In this document: positions 42,608-52,029 of the stretch, in pieces
Numbering within the stretch: the stretch's first letter is position 1
How the letters are laid out: the number at the start of each line of letters is the position of its first letter
DNA from: Lysobacterales bacterium
Lineage (GTDB): Bacteria; Pseudomonadota; Gammaproteobacteria; Xanthomonadales; Xanthomonadaceae
Direction of reading: 5' to 3'
NCBI GenBank assembly: GCA_019510125.1
Contig: JAEKKX010000003.1
Coordinates: 248,001-312,000, forward strand
DNA: 64,000 nt
The notes under the pieces: generated by a model
The model's database searches: none
What the model was told of the DNA's origin: nothing
The model's input: the letters and a program-made list of their open reading frames with translations, nothing else
Program-made: the position numbers and the translations under genes

Positions 42608-43018
42608 TCAGAGCAGGTCGCCGCCCGCCGACAGCGCGCGTTCGAGCTGGTCGCCCAGGCCGCCGATCTCCAGGATCAGGCGATCGACTTCGGCGCCGCT
42701 GAGGCAGTCGTACGGGCGGTTCTCGCACAGTTGCAGGTAGGGCACGCGGTCGAGTTCGCCGATCGCCAGGTAGCCGACCCGGCTTTCCCAGTTGAAGGCG
42801 AGCGCGCGGCGGCAGTCGATGCCGGTGGTCGGCGCGATGACCGTGCTCACCCGCAGGTATTCGCGGCCGTCCTCGCCCTCCAGTTCGGACAGGAAGATCG
42901 CCTGGTGGCGACGGCCCTGGTCCAGCGAGAGTTCCACGCAGAGCACGTAGGGCTCCTGCATGGTGATCCGGAAGTCGCCTGCGGCGAGATGGCTGCGGAC
43001 CTGTTCGAAATTGTGCAT
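42608..43018 (-). CDS. conserved protein of unknown function, 136 aa
   Basis: Small soluble protein starting MHNFEQVRSHLAAGDFRITM; the sequence alternates short beta segments (PYVLCVELSLDQGRRHQAIFLSEL, YLRVSTVIAPTTG, NWESRVGYLAIGEL, YLQLCENRPYDCL) and ends in a helix (AEVDRLILEIGGLGDQLERAL). The order helix-five strands-helix resembles the YbjN/type-III-chaperone-like fold, but this is a guess from pattern alone. It is divergent from the alkyltransferase-like gene. I do not recognise a function. Confidence 0.75.
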   Translation of the reverse strand: MHNFEQVRSHLAAGDFRITMQEPYVLCVELSLDQGRRHQAIFLSELEGEDGREYLRVSTVIAPTTGIDCRRALAFNWESRVGYLAIGELDRVPYLQLCENRPYDCLSGAEVDRLILEIGGLGDQLERALSAGGDLL

Positions 43019-43074
43019 GGTGCGACTCGGCGGGGGAGCGTATCGGGGATTGCGTGGCGATATGCTACCCGCCC

Positions 43075-43413
43075 ATGGCCGCACTGTCTGCCGTCGAACG
43101 CATCCTCGCCGCGATCCGCGCCATTCCGCGCGGCGAAACGGCCGCCTATGGCGTCGTCGCGCAGCGCGCGGGCCTGCCCGGGCGCGCGCGCATGGTGGCG
43201 CGCCTGCTTTCGCACAACGACGATCCGCGGCTGCCGTGGCACCGCGTACTGCGCGCGGACGGTCGCAGCGCGTTCCCGCCGGGGTCGGAACAGCAGCGCG
43301 AGCAGCTCGATCGACTGCGGCGGGAGGGCGTGGAGATCGACGCGCACGGACGCGTGCGCGCGGGCCGTCGCCGCGGCCGATCGATGGACGAGGAAGTGTG
43401 GGGACCGGACTGA
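43075..43413 (+). CDS. alkyltransferase-like (ATL) protein
   Basis: A 112-aa relative of O6-methylguanine-DNA methyltransferase C-terminal domains. The helix-turn-helix ETAAYGVVAQRAGLPGRARMVARLLS and the arginine finger fit the fold. The active-site PCHRV is replaced by PWHRVL, so the acceptor cysteine is tryptophan; such ATL proteins bind alkylated DNA and hand it to nucleotide excision repair rather than remove the alkyl group. The start is the ATG at 43075; seven upstream in-frame residues from 43054 are not conserved. The C-terminal tail RVRAGRRRGRSMDEEVWGPD is basic and may be disordered. Confidence 0.88.
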   Translation: MAALSAVERILAAIRAIPRGETAAYGVVAQRAGLPGRARMVARLLSHNDDPRLPWHRVLRADGRSAFPPGSEQQREQLDRLRREGVEIDAHGRVRAGRRRGRSMDEEVWGPD

Positions 43414-43428
43414 GCGTCGGCCGCGCGC

Positions 43429-44073
43429 TCAGCGCAGTCCGCCGCCGCCGCGGCGGAACCAGGCGGCGATGCTGCGGCGTTCGCGATGCGCGGGCAGCAC
43501 CTCGTGTTCGAGTTCGCTCAGGAAGCACACGCTGCCGCCGGCGGGCAGCAGCGTCGTCTCGGCGCCGTCCTCCAGCCACAGCCGCAGCCGGCCGCCGTCG
43601 TCCTCGCGCCAGTCCTCGTTGAGATAGCTCACCAGCGTCACCACCCGCGCGTCGCTGTCGCGGAAGCGGTCGCGATGGCGCGCGTAGCCGCCGCCGGGCG
43701 GGTAGGCGGCGTAGTGCGCCTCGCACTCGTCGAGGCCGAGGTAGAGCAGGCGGTTGAGGTCGCGCCGCAGCCCGTCGAGGTGCGCGAGGAACTCGCGCGC
43801 GGGCGCGCCGCAGCGCGGATCGTCCAGCCACAGCGTGGCGTCGTTGCGGATCCCGGCGTGCAGTCCGCGCGCCGCGCCGCGGCCGACCGCCGCCGGACGC
43901 AGCGCGCCGGCGGCCTGGGCCCGTTCGAGGTCGGCGCGCAGGTCTGCGCGCAGCCCGGGTCCGGGCCAGCCGGGCAGTCGGCAGGCGCCGTGGACGCGCA
44001 GCGCTCCGGCCACGGCGTCGGCGTCGGGGCGGCCGGTCTGCGGGTCGGGAACGACGTCGGGAAGCGCGGTCAT
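43429..44073 (-). CDS. 2OG-Fe(II) oxygenase, prolyl-4-hydroxylase-like
   Basis: A 214-aa oxygenase. The ferrous ligands are H and D of GGYARHRDRF and the histidine of LSELEHEVLPA; the 2-oxoglutarate-binding arginine is in HRERRSIAAWFRR. SYLNEDWREDDGGRLRLWL is another block of the P4Hc family. Bacterial members hydroxylate proline in proteins such as EF-Tu or are of unknown target. The ATG at 44073 was chosen as the first in-frame start compatible with the family. Ends 16 bases from the convergent ATL gene; divergent from the rhomboid gene. Confidence 0.86.
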   Translation of the reverse strand: MTALPDVVPDPQTGRPDADAVAGALRVHGACRLPGWPGPGLRADLRADLERAQAAGALRPAAVGRGAARGLHAGIRNDATLWLDDPRCGAPAREFLAHLDGLRRDLNRLLYLGLDECEAHYAAYPPGGGYARHRDRFRDSDARVVTLVSYLNEDWREDDGGRLRLWLEDGAETTLLPAGGSVCFLSELEHEVLPAHRERRSIAAWFRRGGGGLR

Positions 44074-44130
44074 GCCGGTATGATAAGGGGAGGCGTCTCG
44101 GCGCTTTCCCCTTTCCCCCGAGGGCCATGG

Positions 44131-44811
44131 ATGCTGTCCAGGATTCCCCCCGTCACCCGGGCGCTGCTGATCGCGAACATCGCGATCTTCCTGCTCCAGT
44201 ACGTCGTGCCGACCGCGTGGCAGGTGCCCCTGCAGTTGTGGCCGGTGATGCCGGACGGCCCCGAGTTCGGACCGGGCTCGACCTTCCTGCCGTGGCAGCC
44301 GTTCACCTCCGGCTTCCTGCATGCGGACCTGCCGCACGTCGCCTTCAACATGCTGGGCCTGGTGATGTTCGGCGCACCGCTGGAATACGAATGGCGCGCG
44401 CGTCGCTTTCTCGTCTACTACGCGGCCTGCCTGCTCGGCGCCGGTCTGTGCCAGCTTGCGTTGGCGACCTGGTCGGCCAGCCACGACGGCGTCGCGTACG
44501 CCACGATCGGCGCGTCGGGCGCGATCTACGGGTTGATCCTCGGCTTCGGCATGACCTTCCCGAATCGCCGCGTCATGCTGCTGTTCCCGCCGATCCCGAT
44601 GAAGGCGCGCACGCTGGCGATCGTCTTCGGCGTGATGGCGCTGGCGGTGGGACTGTCGGGACGCGAGCCGGGCGTCGCCCATTTCGCCCATCTCGGCGGC
44701 ATGCTCTCCGGCGGGCTGCTGATCCTCGCCTGGCGCCGCCGGCCGCCCGGCGCGTCGCCACCCGCGCCGCCGCGCAGGAAACGGCCGTCGCACCTGCGCG
44801 TGGTGAAATGA
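44131..44811 (+). CDS. rhomboid-family intramembrane serine protease
   Basis: A 226-aa membrane protease with six predicted helices. The catalytic serine is S129 in GASGAIYG, the histidine is H187 in AHLGGMLSGG, and HVAFNMLGL carries the conserved asparagine. HxxLxxxx-N on helix 2 and the WR loop (EYEWRARR) are typical. The C-terminal 30 residues (RRRPPGASPPAPPRRKRPSH) form a basic cytoplasmic tail. The substrate is unknown. The ATG at 44131 follows GGGCCATGG; a weak ribosome binding site. Confidence 0.93.
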   Translation: MLSRIPPVTRALLIANIAIFLLQYVVPTAWQVPLQLWPVMPDGPEFGPGSTFLPWQPFTSGFLHADLPHVAFNMLGLVMFGAPLEYEWRARRFLVYYAACLLGAGLCQLALATWSASHDGVAYATIGASGAIYGLILGFGMTFPNRRVMLLFPPIPMKARTLAIVFGVMALAVGLSGREPGVAHFAHLGGMLSGGLLILAWRRRPPGASPPAPPRRKRPSHLRVVK

Positions 44812-44919
44812 GCGTCGGCGGACGCCGCGCCGCGCGGGCGCGAGGTCGCGCGCCCCGGTCCCTGTGGTATGTTGCCGCCGGCCGGATGCGGACCGAGGAC
44901 TGCGGGTGACGAGCAGATC

Positions 44920-45429
44920 ATGAAGTGGGATCCCTTCACCATCATCGAGCAGGTGCTGATCCTGCTGGTGATCACCAGCCAGGTCTGGATTTCGATCAAG
45001 GTGATCCTCGACTCGGAAGGCGCCGAGCAGTACGTCCGGATCATGTCGTTCGCGACCGGGTTCCTCGCCTTCCTCATCACCCGCGCGCTGGGCGTGACCT
45101 TCGCCGACCTGATGCTGATCACTCACTCCCAGAACAACCCGTTCGGGATCATGCTGATCGGCGCGGTGTTCCCGTTCCTGGTCGGCATCCTCATTTCCGA
45201 GGGCACGATCATCGCGCTGAAGCTGGGCATGCCGGTGCCGATCCGCATGGTCCTGCTGATCGCGGCCTTCACCCTGTCGCAGGCGGCGTACACCAACTAC
45301 GTCGCGCTGGCCTCCAAGGTCACCACGCTGGACAAGGCCTTCATCCCGAACCTGTCGTACTCGATCGCGGTCGGCCTGTGGCTGACGTTCCGCTATCGCG
45401 ACAAGCACACGCCGACCGGGACCAAGTAG
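44920..45429 (+). CDS. multi-helix inner-membrane protein, function unknown
   Basis: A 169-aa protein with four predicted membrane segments: about residues 8-26 (TIIEQVLILLVITSQVWIS), 45-65 (IMSFATGFLAFLITRALGV), 78-100 (PFGIMLIGAVFPFLVGILIS) and 110-140. The sequence between includes DSEGAEQYVRIMSF and LMLITHSQNNPFG, polar patches that might line a site. I do not recognise a family. It starts after the rhomboid gene in the same direction and is followed by a terminator. A membrane-protein quality control link with the rhomboid is only a possibility by position. Confidence 0.72.
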   Translation: MKWDPFTIIEQVLILLVITSQVWISIKVILDSEGAEQYVRIMSFATGFLAFLITRALGVTFADLMLITHSQNNPFGIMLIGAVFPFLVGILISEGTIIALKLGMPVPIRMVLLIAAFTLSQAAYTNYVALASKVTTLDKAFIPNLSYSIAVGLWLTFRYRDKHTPTGTK

Positions 45430-45444
45430 TTTCCCCCCGGCAAA

Positions 45445-45473
45445 GGAAAAGGCGGCCGATGGCCGCCTTTTCC
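45445..45473. terminator. bidirectional intrinsic terminator between convergent genes
   Basis: GGAAAAGGCGGCC - GAT - GGCCGCCTTTTCC, a perfect stem with T runs on both strands, between the membrane protein gene (plus) and the Slp lipoprotein gene (minus). Confidence 0.88.
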
Positions 45474-45495
45474 ATGTCGCCCGGGCGACGCCGGT

Positions 45496-45981
45496 TCACC
45501 ACCAGCCCCACCACGGCCACGGGGTGGGACGGTTGACGACCTCCACGCGCTCGCGCACCGGCCACAGGTAGACCACGTCCGCGGCCACGCGAGGGAAGCG
45601 GTAGTCGTAGTCGCCGATCTTGCGGGTCTCGTAGCCGTCGACGCGGCCGGTGAAGGTCACTTCGCGCTTGTCGGTGAACAGGGCGGGATCGTAGAAGCCC
45701 TGGCGGCAGGCGATGAAGCGGCCGCGGGTGTCGTCGTCGGCCCAGTAGGGGCGGCCGGAGCCGCCGAGTTCGGTCGACAGGACCTCGAAGCAGGTGCGAT
45801 CGGCCAGCGGTTCGGTGCGGACGATGCGGCCGCCCCAGCGCACCAGTGCGCCGGTGCTGTCCTGCTCGGCGGCCTCGCGCGGGGTGACGGTGGCGAAGCT
45901 GCCGCGCAGCGGCTGGACGGCGGTGGCGCAGCCGGCGAGGGCGGCGGCCAGGGCGGCGATGGCGAAGAGGCGTGCGTGCAT
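45496..45981 (-). CDS. Slp-family outer-membrane lipoprotein
   Basis: A 161-aa lipoprotein with signal MHARLFAIAALAAALAGC (lipobox LAGC). PLRGSFATVTPREAA, GALVRWGGRIVRTEP, CFEVLSTELGGSGRPYW, RFIACRQGFYDPALF and EVTFTGRVDGYETRKIGDYDYRFPRVAADVVYLWP are the Slp family pattern; Slp proteins are starvation-induced lipoproteins linked to acid and envelope stress. GGAG lies directly before ATG 45987, leaving no spacing, so the ATG at 45981 is favoured. The C-terminus PTPWPWWGWW is unusually rich in tryptophan. It follows the transglutaminase gene. Confidence 0.88.
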   Translation of the reverse strand: MHARLFAIAALAAALAGCATAVQPLRGSFATVTPREAAEQDSTGALVRWGGRIVRTEPLADRTCFEVLSTELGGSGRPYWADDDTRGRFIACRQGFYDPALFTDKREVTFTGRVDGYETRKIGDYDYRFPRVAADVVYLWPVRERVEVVNRPTPWPWWGWW

Positions 45982-46000
45982 GGACATCTCCGGAAAAGGG

Positions 46001-47974
46001 TCAGGGGCGGTGTCGTCGCAGGTCGCGGATGAGGTCGCGGGCCAGCTCGTGGGGACGTGCGTCCCCGCCATGCCCGCGAGCGTACCGCCAATCGGCGAAA
46101 CGTGCGCTGAGTCCGGCGAGCGCCGCCGACTGCGGCCGCGCCGCGACCACGCGCGCGGCCCAGGGCCCGGCCGGCTCGTGGCGTGCGCGGCCGAGGCCGA
46201 GCCGGCGATAGCGCGCCTCCATCGCGCGCCAGGCGCGCAGCACCGGGTCGCGTTCGCGCTCCTGCCGGGTGGCCAGCCAGAACATCCCGCCCAGCGACAG
46301 CGCGACGGCCAGCACGAACAGCGGGATCAGCCGGGACGAATCCAGGTCCGGCACGCCGAACGGTTGCAGCAGGCGCCGCTGCCGCGAGGCGTCGTAGCCG
46401 AGCACGAAATCGTTCCAGCCGCGGCGCAGCCAGTCGCCGACGTCGAACACCGGCGCCAGCCCGGCGAACCCGCCGAGCATGCCGGGGCGGCGGTCGTCGA
46501 GGGTGTCGTAGATGCGCTCGGGCGCGACCGCGGCGGTGGGATCGACCCGCACCCAGCCGCGGTCGTCCAGCCAGACCTCGGCCCAGGCATGGGCGTCGGA
46601 ACGGCGCACCAGCCAATAGCCGCCGACCGGGTTGCGGTAGCCGCCGGCGTAGCCGGTGACGACCCGCGCGGGGATGCCGGCGGCGCGCATCAGCACCACG
46701 AACGCGCCGCTGAAGTGTTCGCAGTAGCCGGCCTTGCGATCGAACAGGAACTCGTCGACGGTGTCGCGGCCCATCGGTGGCACTTCGAGCGTGTACGCGA
46801 ATTCGGCCTCGATCCACGCCAGCGCGCGGTTGGCGATCGCGGCGTCGGCGGCCGGTCCGCGGCCGGCGGCCTCGCTGCGCCAGCGCCGGGCCAGCGCGAG
46901 GGTGCGCGGGTTGTAGCCGTCGGGCAGGCGCAGCGCCAGCGCGCGCAGCGGCGGCGGCAGTCCGTCGCCGACCCCGGCGCTGGCGACCGAGGTCATCCGC
47001 CAGCGCGTGACCTCGGTCAGCGCCCGCGTCGCGCGCAGGCTGCCGTCGCGATGCAGTTCGGCGCCGTCGGGCGCGGCCAGCGGCACGTCCAGCGCGACCA
47101 GATCGCTGCGCTCGGTCGGCTCGACTTCCAGTTCGTAGTCGTAGCGCGGTGCGTCGGCCGGCGGCACGCTGCGCGCGCCGATCCACCAGGCCCACGGCGA
47201 CGTGGTCCACGCGCGGCCGTCGAAATTCCACAGCACCGGCCCGCGCCAGTACATCCGCGACGGCGGCGGCGCGTCGCCGGCGAAGGTCGCGCGCAGGGCC
47301 GGGCTGTCGTCGAGCATCAGCTCGGCCCAGTCGCCGGGGGCCATGCGGTCGGACAGGCCCGGCGTGCGCAGGGCGCGGTCGGGCACGCCCCACAGCGGCG
47401 AGGACAGCCGCGGGAACAGCCAGAACACGCCCATCGCCAACGGCAGCCCGATCGCCACCATCCGCGCCACCGCGGCGAAACGCCGCCACGGCCGGCGCGC
47501 GGCCGCGGCTTCGCCGATCTCGGCGTCGGACAGCCGCTGCAGCGCCGCCAGCACCGCGAGCGTGGCGACCAGCCCCAGCACCAGCGAGCGCGGCCCCTGG
47601 TCGAGCAGGAAGGTCGCGAACGGTGCGAACAGCGCGAACCCGAGCAGGCTGCGGGCGTCGCGCAGGCCGCGCAGTTCCACCGGCTTGAGCGCCAGCATCG
47701 TCGCCAGCAGCGCGCAGCCGGTGTCGCGGCCGAAGCGGAAGCCGTACAGCACCGACACCGTGCCGATCAGGGCGACGATCAGCACCAGCCGCAGCCAGGT
47801 CGGCGCGTGGCCGTCGCGGGCCAGCAGCGGCACCGTCGCCGCGACCAGCGCGATGCCCGCCGCCAGCGCGCCGGGCAGTTGCAGCAGCAGCGGCAACAGG
47901 CTGGCGGCCGCGGCGGCCAGCACCCAGCGGCGGGTGTCGCGGTCCAGCGGGCGGGCGGCGGCGCGCTCAGCCAT
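46001..47974 (-). CDS. TgpA-like membrane transglutaminase (DUF3488 + transglutaminase core)
   Basis: A 657-aa protein with about seven N-terminal membrane helices (residues 20-195, including the DUF3488 LLGFALFAPFATFLLDQGP region), a periplasmic transglutaminase-like domain, and one helix near 545-563 before a cytoplasmic tail. The Cys-His-Asp triad is C418 (KAGYCEHFSGAF), H in SDAHAWAEVWL and D in RVDPTAAV. This matches TgpA of Pseudomonas aeruginosa, an essential protein there. Encoded after MoxR and DUF58 genes with an 8-base overlap with the latter, the standard three-gene set. Confidence 0.92.
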   Translation of the reverse strand: MAERAAARPLDRDTRRWVLAAAAASLLPLLLQLPGALAAGIALVAATVPLLARDGHAPTWLRLVLIVALIGTVSVLYGFRFGRDTGCALLATMLALKPVELRGLRDARSLLGFALFAPFATFLLDQGPRSLVLGLVATLAVLAALQRLSDAEIGEAAAARRPWRRFAAVARMVAIGLPLAMGVFWLFPRLSSPLWGVPDRALRTPGLSDRMAPGDWAELMLDDSPALRATFAGDAPPPSRMYWRGPVLWNFDGRAWTTSPWAWWIGARSVPPADAPRYDYELEVEPTERSDLVALDVPLAAPDGAELHRDGSLRATRALTEVTRWRMTSVASAGVGDGLPPPLRALALRLPDGYNPRTLALARRWRSEAAGRGPAADAAIANRALAWIEAEFAYTLEVPPMGRDTVDEFLFDRKAGYCEHFSGAFVVLMRAAGIPARVVTGYAGGYRNPVGGYWLVRRSDAHAWAEVWLDDRGWVRVDPTAAVAPERIYDTLDDRRPGMLGGFAGLAPVFDVGDWLRRGWNDFVLGYDASRQRRLLQPFGVPDLDSSRLIPLFVLAVALSLGGMFWLATRQERERDPVLRAWRAMEARYRRLGLGRARHEPAGPWAARVVAARPQSAALAGLSARFADWRYARGHGGDARPHELARDLIRDLRRHRP

Positions 47975-48950
47975 GGCCGGGCCCGTCGGGCAGCAGCGCC
48001 AGCGCCTTCAGGCAGGCGTGGCGATGCGCCGCGCCCTGCGCCGGCCCCAGCGGCGGCTGTCCGGGCAGGCGCAGGCGGTAGCGGCGACCGTCGCGCTCGG
48101 CTTCGTCGACCCAGCGCGCGAGGCGCCGGATCCGCGCTTCCCACGGCAGCGCGGGCAGGCCGTTCCAGTCGAGGTCGAGATCGGCGCCGGAGGGCTGCTC
48201 GTAATCGCGCACCAGCAGTTCGTCGCGCCGCGCCGAGGGCTTCCACGCGATCGCCCGGCGCGCGTCGCCGCGGCGGTAGGCGCGCAGGTGGTGGACGTCG
48301 TCGCCGGCCGGGTGCAGGCGGGCGATCGCGCGGTCGCCGCCGCCCTCGGGCAGCGGTGGACCGGCGGTTTCCGGCGCCGGGTAGACCAGCAGCGGGCGGT
48401 CGCCCCAGACGTAGGCCCAGGCGACCACCAGCCCCAGCGGGCGCGTGGTCGACAGTCGCACACGCCCGGGGTCGTACCAGCCGCGCCGCTGGGTCGGCAG
48501 CGCCAGCACCGCCTCGCCGACGCCGTCGCGCAGCGAACACCAGGCCGCCGCGCCGCCGTGCGCGATGCGCAGGCCGTGGCGTTCGCGACCGGGCTCGGCG
48601 CGCAGGTGCACGCGCAGCGCCAGCGGCTGCCCGGCGGCGACCGGGTCGGCGCCGACCGCGACCACGCGCAGTCCCGACAACTGCAGGTGCGCCGCGAACA
48701 GCCCGGTCTGCGCCGCGCCGGCCAGCAGCAGCGCCAGCAGCAGCGCGGGGTTGTTGTTGTAGTTGAGCGCGCCGACCAGCATCGCCGCGATCGCCGCGGC
48801 GAAGAACAGCCCGAACCCGGTCGGCAGCACGTAGATGCGATGGCGGTCGAACGCCACCGGCAGCGACTCCGGCCCGCGCGGCCGGGTCAGTCGCGCGGCC
48901 CGGCGCGCGAGCCGGGCGCGGAGCGTGTCGCCGGCGTCGGCGTCGGCCAT
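47967..48950 (-). CDS. DUF58 domain membrane protein
   Basis: A 327-aa protein with two membrane helices at about residues 43-60 and 66-84, and a DUF58 domain later (YRRGDARRAIAWKPSARRDELLVRDYEQ, where R-GD-R-I-W-SAR is diagnostic). DUF58 proteins are often found between MoxR ATPases and transglutaminase-like or von Willebrand proteins, and are thought to be processed or assembled by MoxR. The ATG at 48950 is taken as start; an upstream in-frame ATG at 49013 overlaps the moxR end. 13 bases separate it from moxR. Confidence 0.88.
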   Translation of the reverse strand: MADADAGDTLRARLARRAARLTRPRGPESLPVAFDRHRIYVLPTGFGLFFAAAIAAMLVGALNYNNNPALLLALLLAGAAQTGLFAAHLQLSGLRVVAVGADPVAAGQPLALRVHLRAEPGRERHGLRIAHGGAAAWCSLRDGVGEAVLALPTQRRGWYDPGRVRLSTTRPLGLVVAWAYVWGDRPLLVYPAPETAGPPLPEGGGDRAIARLHPAGDDVHHLRAYRRGDARRAIAWKPSARRDELLVRDYEQPSGADLDLDWNGLPALPWEARIRRLARWVDEAERDGRRYRLRLPGQPPLGPAQGAAHRHACLKALALLPDGPGHG

Positions 48951-48963
48951 CGTCGGCGCAGGA

Positions 48964-49890
<927 letters not shown>

Positions 49891-49973
49891 GTGCGGGGCT
49901 CGCGGGGGGACGTCACGGCGTTTTCCGGCGGAAGCGAAACAGCGGACGGGCAGTGTAGCGGGGCGAAGGGTCG

Positions 49974-51836
49974 ATGCATCAGACGGTTGCGGCGAGGCGA
50001 TGTTTCATCGTGCTGTGGGCGGTCATCACGCTGGTCAAGTGCGCGCTCGCCGCGCATCTGCCGCTGTTCGTGGACGAAGCGTTCTACTGGCAGGAAAGCC
50101 GGCACCCGGCCTGGGCCTATTCGGACCTGCCCGGGCTGACCGCGGCGCTGGTGCGGCTGGGCGAGGCGGTGGCCGGCCACGGTCTGGCCGGCGTGCGCTG
50201 GCCGTTCCTGCTGATCGCCGCGTGGCTGCCGTGGCACGTGGTCGCGATCGCGCGCCGCGAAGCCGGCGACGGCGCGCCCGCGTTCGCCTGGCAGGCCGGG
50301 TCGCTCGCGCTGCTGCTGCCGCTGCTCGGGACGCTCGGGGTGCTGGCGCTGCCGGACGTGCCGATGGCGCTGGCGACGGTGCTGTGCCTGGACGCCGGCG
50401 CGCGGCTGCTGCGCGGCGTGCGCTGGCCGGCGGTCGCGCTGCTGGCGGCGGGACTGGCGATCGGCGGGCTCACCCACTATCGCTTCATCGCGGTGATCGG
50501 CGTCGGCTTCGTCGCGCTGCTGTCGCTGCCGGAAGGTCGCCGCGCGCTGCGCGACGCACGGGTCTGGCTGGCGCTGGCGATCGGCGCGCTCGCGTGGTGG
50601 CCGCTGCTGCACTGGAACCTCGCCAATGCCGACGCCGGCCTGCGCTTCCAGTTGGTCGACCGCCATCCCTGGGCCTTCCACCTCGACGGCCTGCTGTTCA
50701 TCGTCGCCCAGGCGCTGTTCGTCACCCCGCTGCTGCTGTGGGCGCTGCTGCGCGCCGGATGGGCCGGGCGCAGCGCCGGCGCGCCCGGGGCGCGCTACCT
50801 GGCGCGCTCGGGCCTGCTGGTGCTGGCCGGCTTCTTCGCGTTGGGCTTCTTCGCCGACAGCGAACGGGTCAGCTTCCACTGGCCGCTGCCGGCTTGGCTG
50901 GCGCTGCTGCCGCTGGCGCCGGCGGTGCTGGCGCGCTGGCCGGCGTTCGCGCGCCGGATCGCCTGGGCGCTCGCCGCGCTGGGGCTGGCCGCCGGCCTCG
51001 GCTACTACGCGATCGCCGCGACGCCGGCGGTCCGCACGCGCCTCGCCGACAGCAAGGCGTATCCGTCGAACTTCGCCGGATGGGACGTGCTCGCCGACGC
51101 GGTCGCCGCACGGCGCGCGAAGATGCCCGCGGGCACGACGCTGCTCGCCGACGGTTTCAAGATCGGCGCCGAGCTCGGGTTCCTGTTCGACGATCCCCGC
51201 ATCCCGGTGCTCGACCATCCGCTCAACGTGCATCACGGCCGCGCGCCGCAGTTGCTGCTGTGGGACCTGCATCGGGACGGCCGGGCCCTGCGCGACACCG
51301 CGCCGGTGCTGCTGGTCACCGGCGCCACCGATGTCGAATACCGCCGCCAGCTCGCGCACTGGCATGCGCTGTGCGAACGCGTCGGTCCGCTGCCGCCGCC
51401 GACGGTGGTGAACGTCGACGGCGGCCGCAAGCGCTACCTGCTGTTCGCGCTGACCGGCGCGCGCGAGACCGGGCCGTGCGTCGCGCCGGCGATGGCGTGG
51501 ATCGATGCGCCCGAAAAGGACGCGGTCGTGTCGCGCCGGCTCGCGATGCACGGTTGGGCGTTCAAGGACGGGGTCGGACTGGCCTCGGTGGAGGTGCTGC
51601 TCGACGGCCGTTCGTTCGGGCGCGCCGGTTACGGCCTGCCGCGGCCGGAGGCGGCGGGCTTCTGGGCCAAGTGGCGCGAGGGCGGTTCGACCGATCCGCA
51701 TCAGCCGAACGTCGGTTTCAGCGCGGATATCGACCTTTCCGGCGTGCCGGCCGGCAGCCACCGCCTCGGCCTGCGCCTGCACGGCCGCGACGGCAGCGTC
51801 GAGGACTGGCCGGAGCGGGTGATCGTGGTCCGGTAG
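49974..51836 (+). CDS. GT39/ArnT-like membrane glycosyltransferase with C-terminal beta domain
   Basis: A 620-aa GT-C enzyme with about nine or ten membrane helices in residues 10-345. The catalytic aspartate is in PLFVDEAFYWQES (DExxYW), and LPDVPMALATVL is the second conserved site. After the helices, a soluble part (about 350-500) contains IPVLDHPLNVHHGRAP, and a C-terminal Ig-like segment (RRLAMHGWAFKDGVGLASVEVLLDGRSFGRA) ends the protein. Sugar or lipid donors are unknown: polyprenyl-phosphate sugars are usual. The stop codon TAG lies inside a GTAG REP element. Divergent from moxR. Confidence 0.85.
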   Translation: MHQTVAARRCFIVLWAVITLVKCALAAHLPLFVDEAFYWQESRHPAWAYSDLPGLTAALVRLGEAVAGHGLAGVRWPFLLIAAWLPWHVVAIARREAGDGAPAFAWQAGSLALLLPLLGTLGVLALPDVPMALATVLCLDAGARLLRGVRWPAVALLAAGLAIGGLTHYRFIAVIGVGFVALLSLPEGRRALRDARVWLALAIGALAWWPLLHWNLANADAGLRFQLVDRHPWAFHLDGLLFIVAQALFVTPLLLWALLRAGWAGRSAGAPGARYLARSGLLVLAGFFALGFFADSERVSFHWPLPAWLALLPLAPAVLARWPAFARRIAWALAALGLAAGLGYYAIAATPAVRTRLADSKAYPSNFAGWDVLADAVAARRAKMPAGTTLLADGFKIGAELGFLFDDPRIPVLDHPLNVHHGRAPQLLLWDLHRDGRALRDTAPVLLVTGATDVEYRRQLAHWHALCERVGPLPPPTVVNVDGGRKRYLLFALTGARETGPCVAPAMAWIDAPEKDAVVSRRLAMHGWAFKDGVGLASVEVLLDGRSFGRAGYGLPRPEAAGFWAKWREGGSTDPHQPNVGFSADIDLSGVPAGSHRLGLRLHGRDGSVEDWPERVIVVR

Positions 51837-51943
51837 AGCGGGCGCACGACCCGGTAGAGCGGGCTTCAGCCCGCTGCGCCGAAACGACTCTGGATGACAC
51901 GAGGTGCAGCGGGCTGAAGCCCGCTCTACTAGGTCGCTCTACC
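51833..51943. repeat. REP cluster (SMAG-like) after the glycosyltransferase gene
   Basis: Contains a partial GTAGAGCGGG at 51833-51842, a complete unit at 51854-51877 and an inverted unit at 51906-51929, with a further GCTCTACC at 51935. Each complete unit folds as GCGGGC-TTCA-GCCCGC. Compared with the pairs near 21256 and 33369 the stem changes by one pair of bases on each arm so that pairing is preserved. The first GTAG supplies the stop codon of the preceding gene. Confidence 0.86.
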
Positions 51944-52029
51944 AGGCCGGTCTGCCGAAGCCGCTCGACGAAGCTCGCTCTATCGCACGATGTGCGGTGT
52001 GACGTGGCGGCCGCCGTCGCGGCGTGCGC

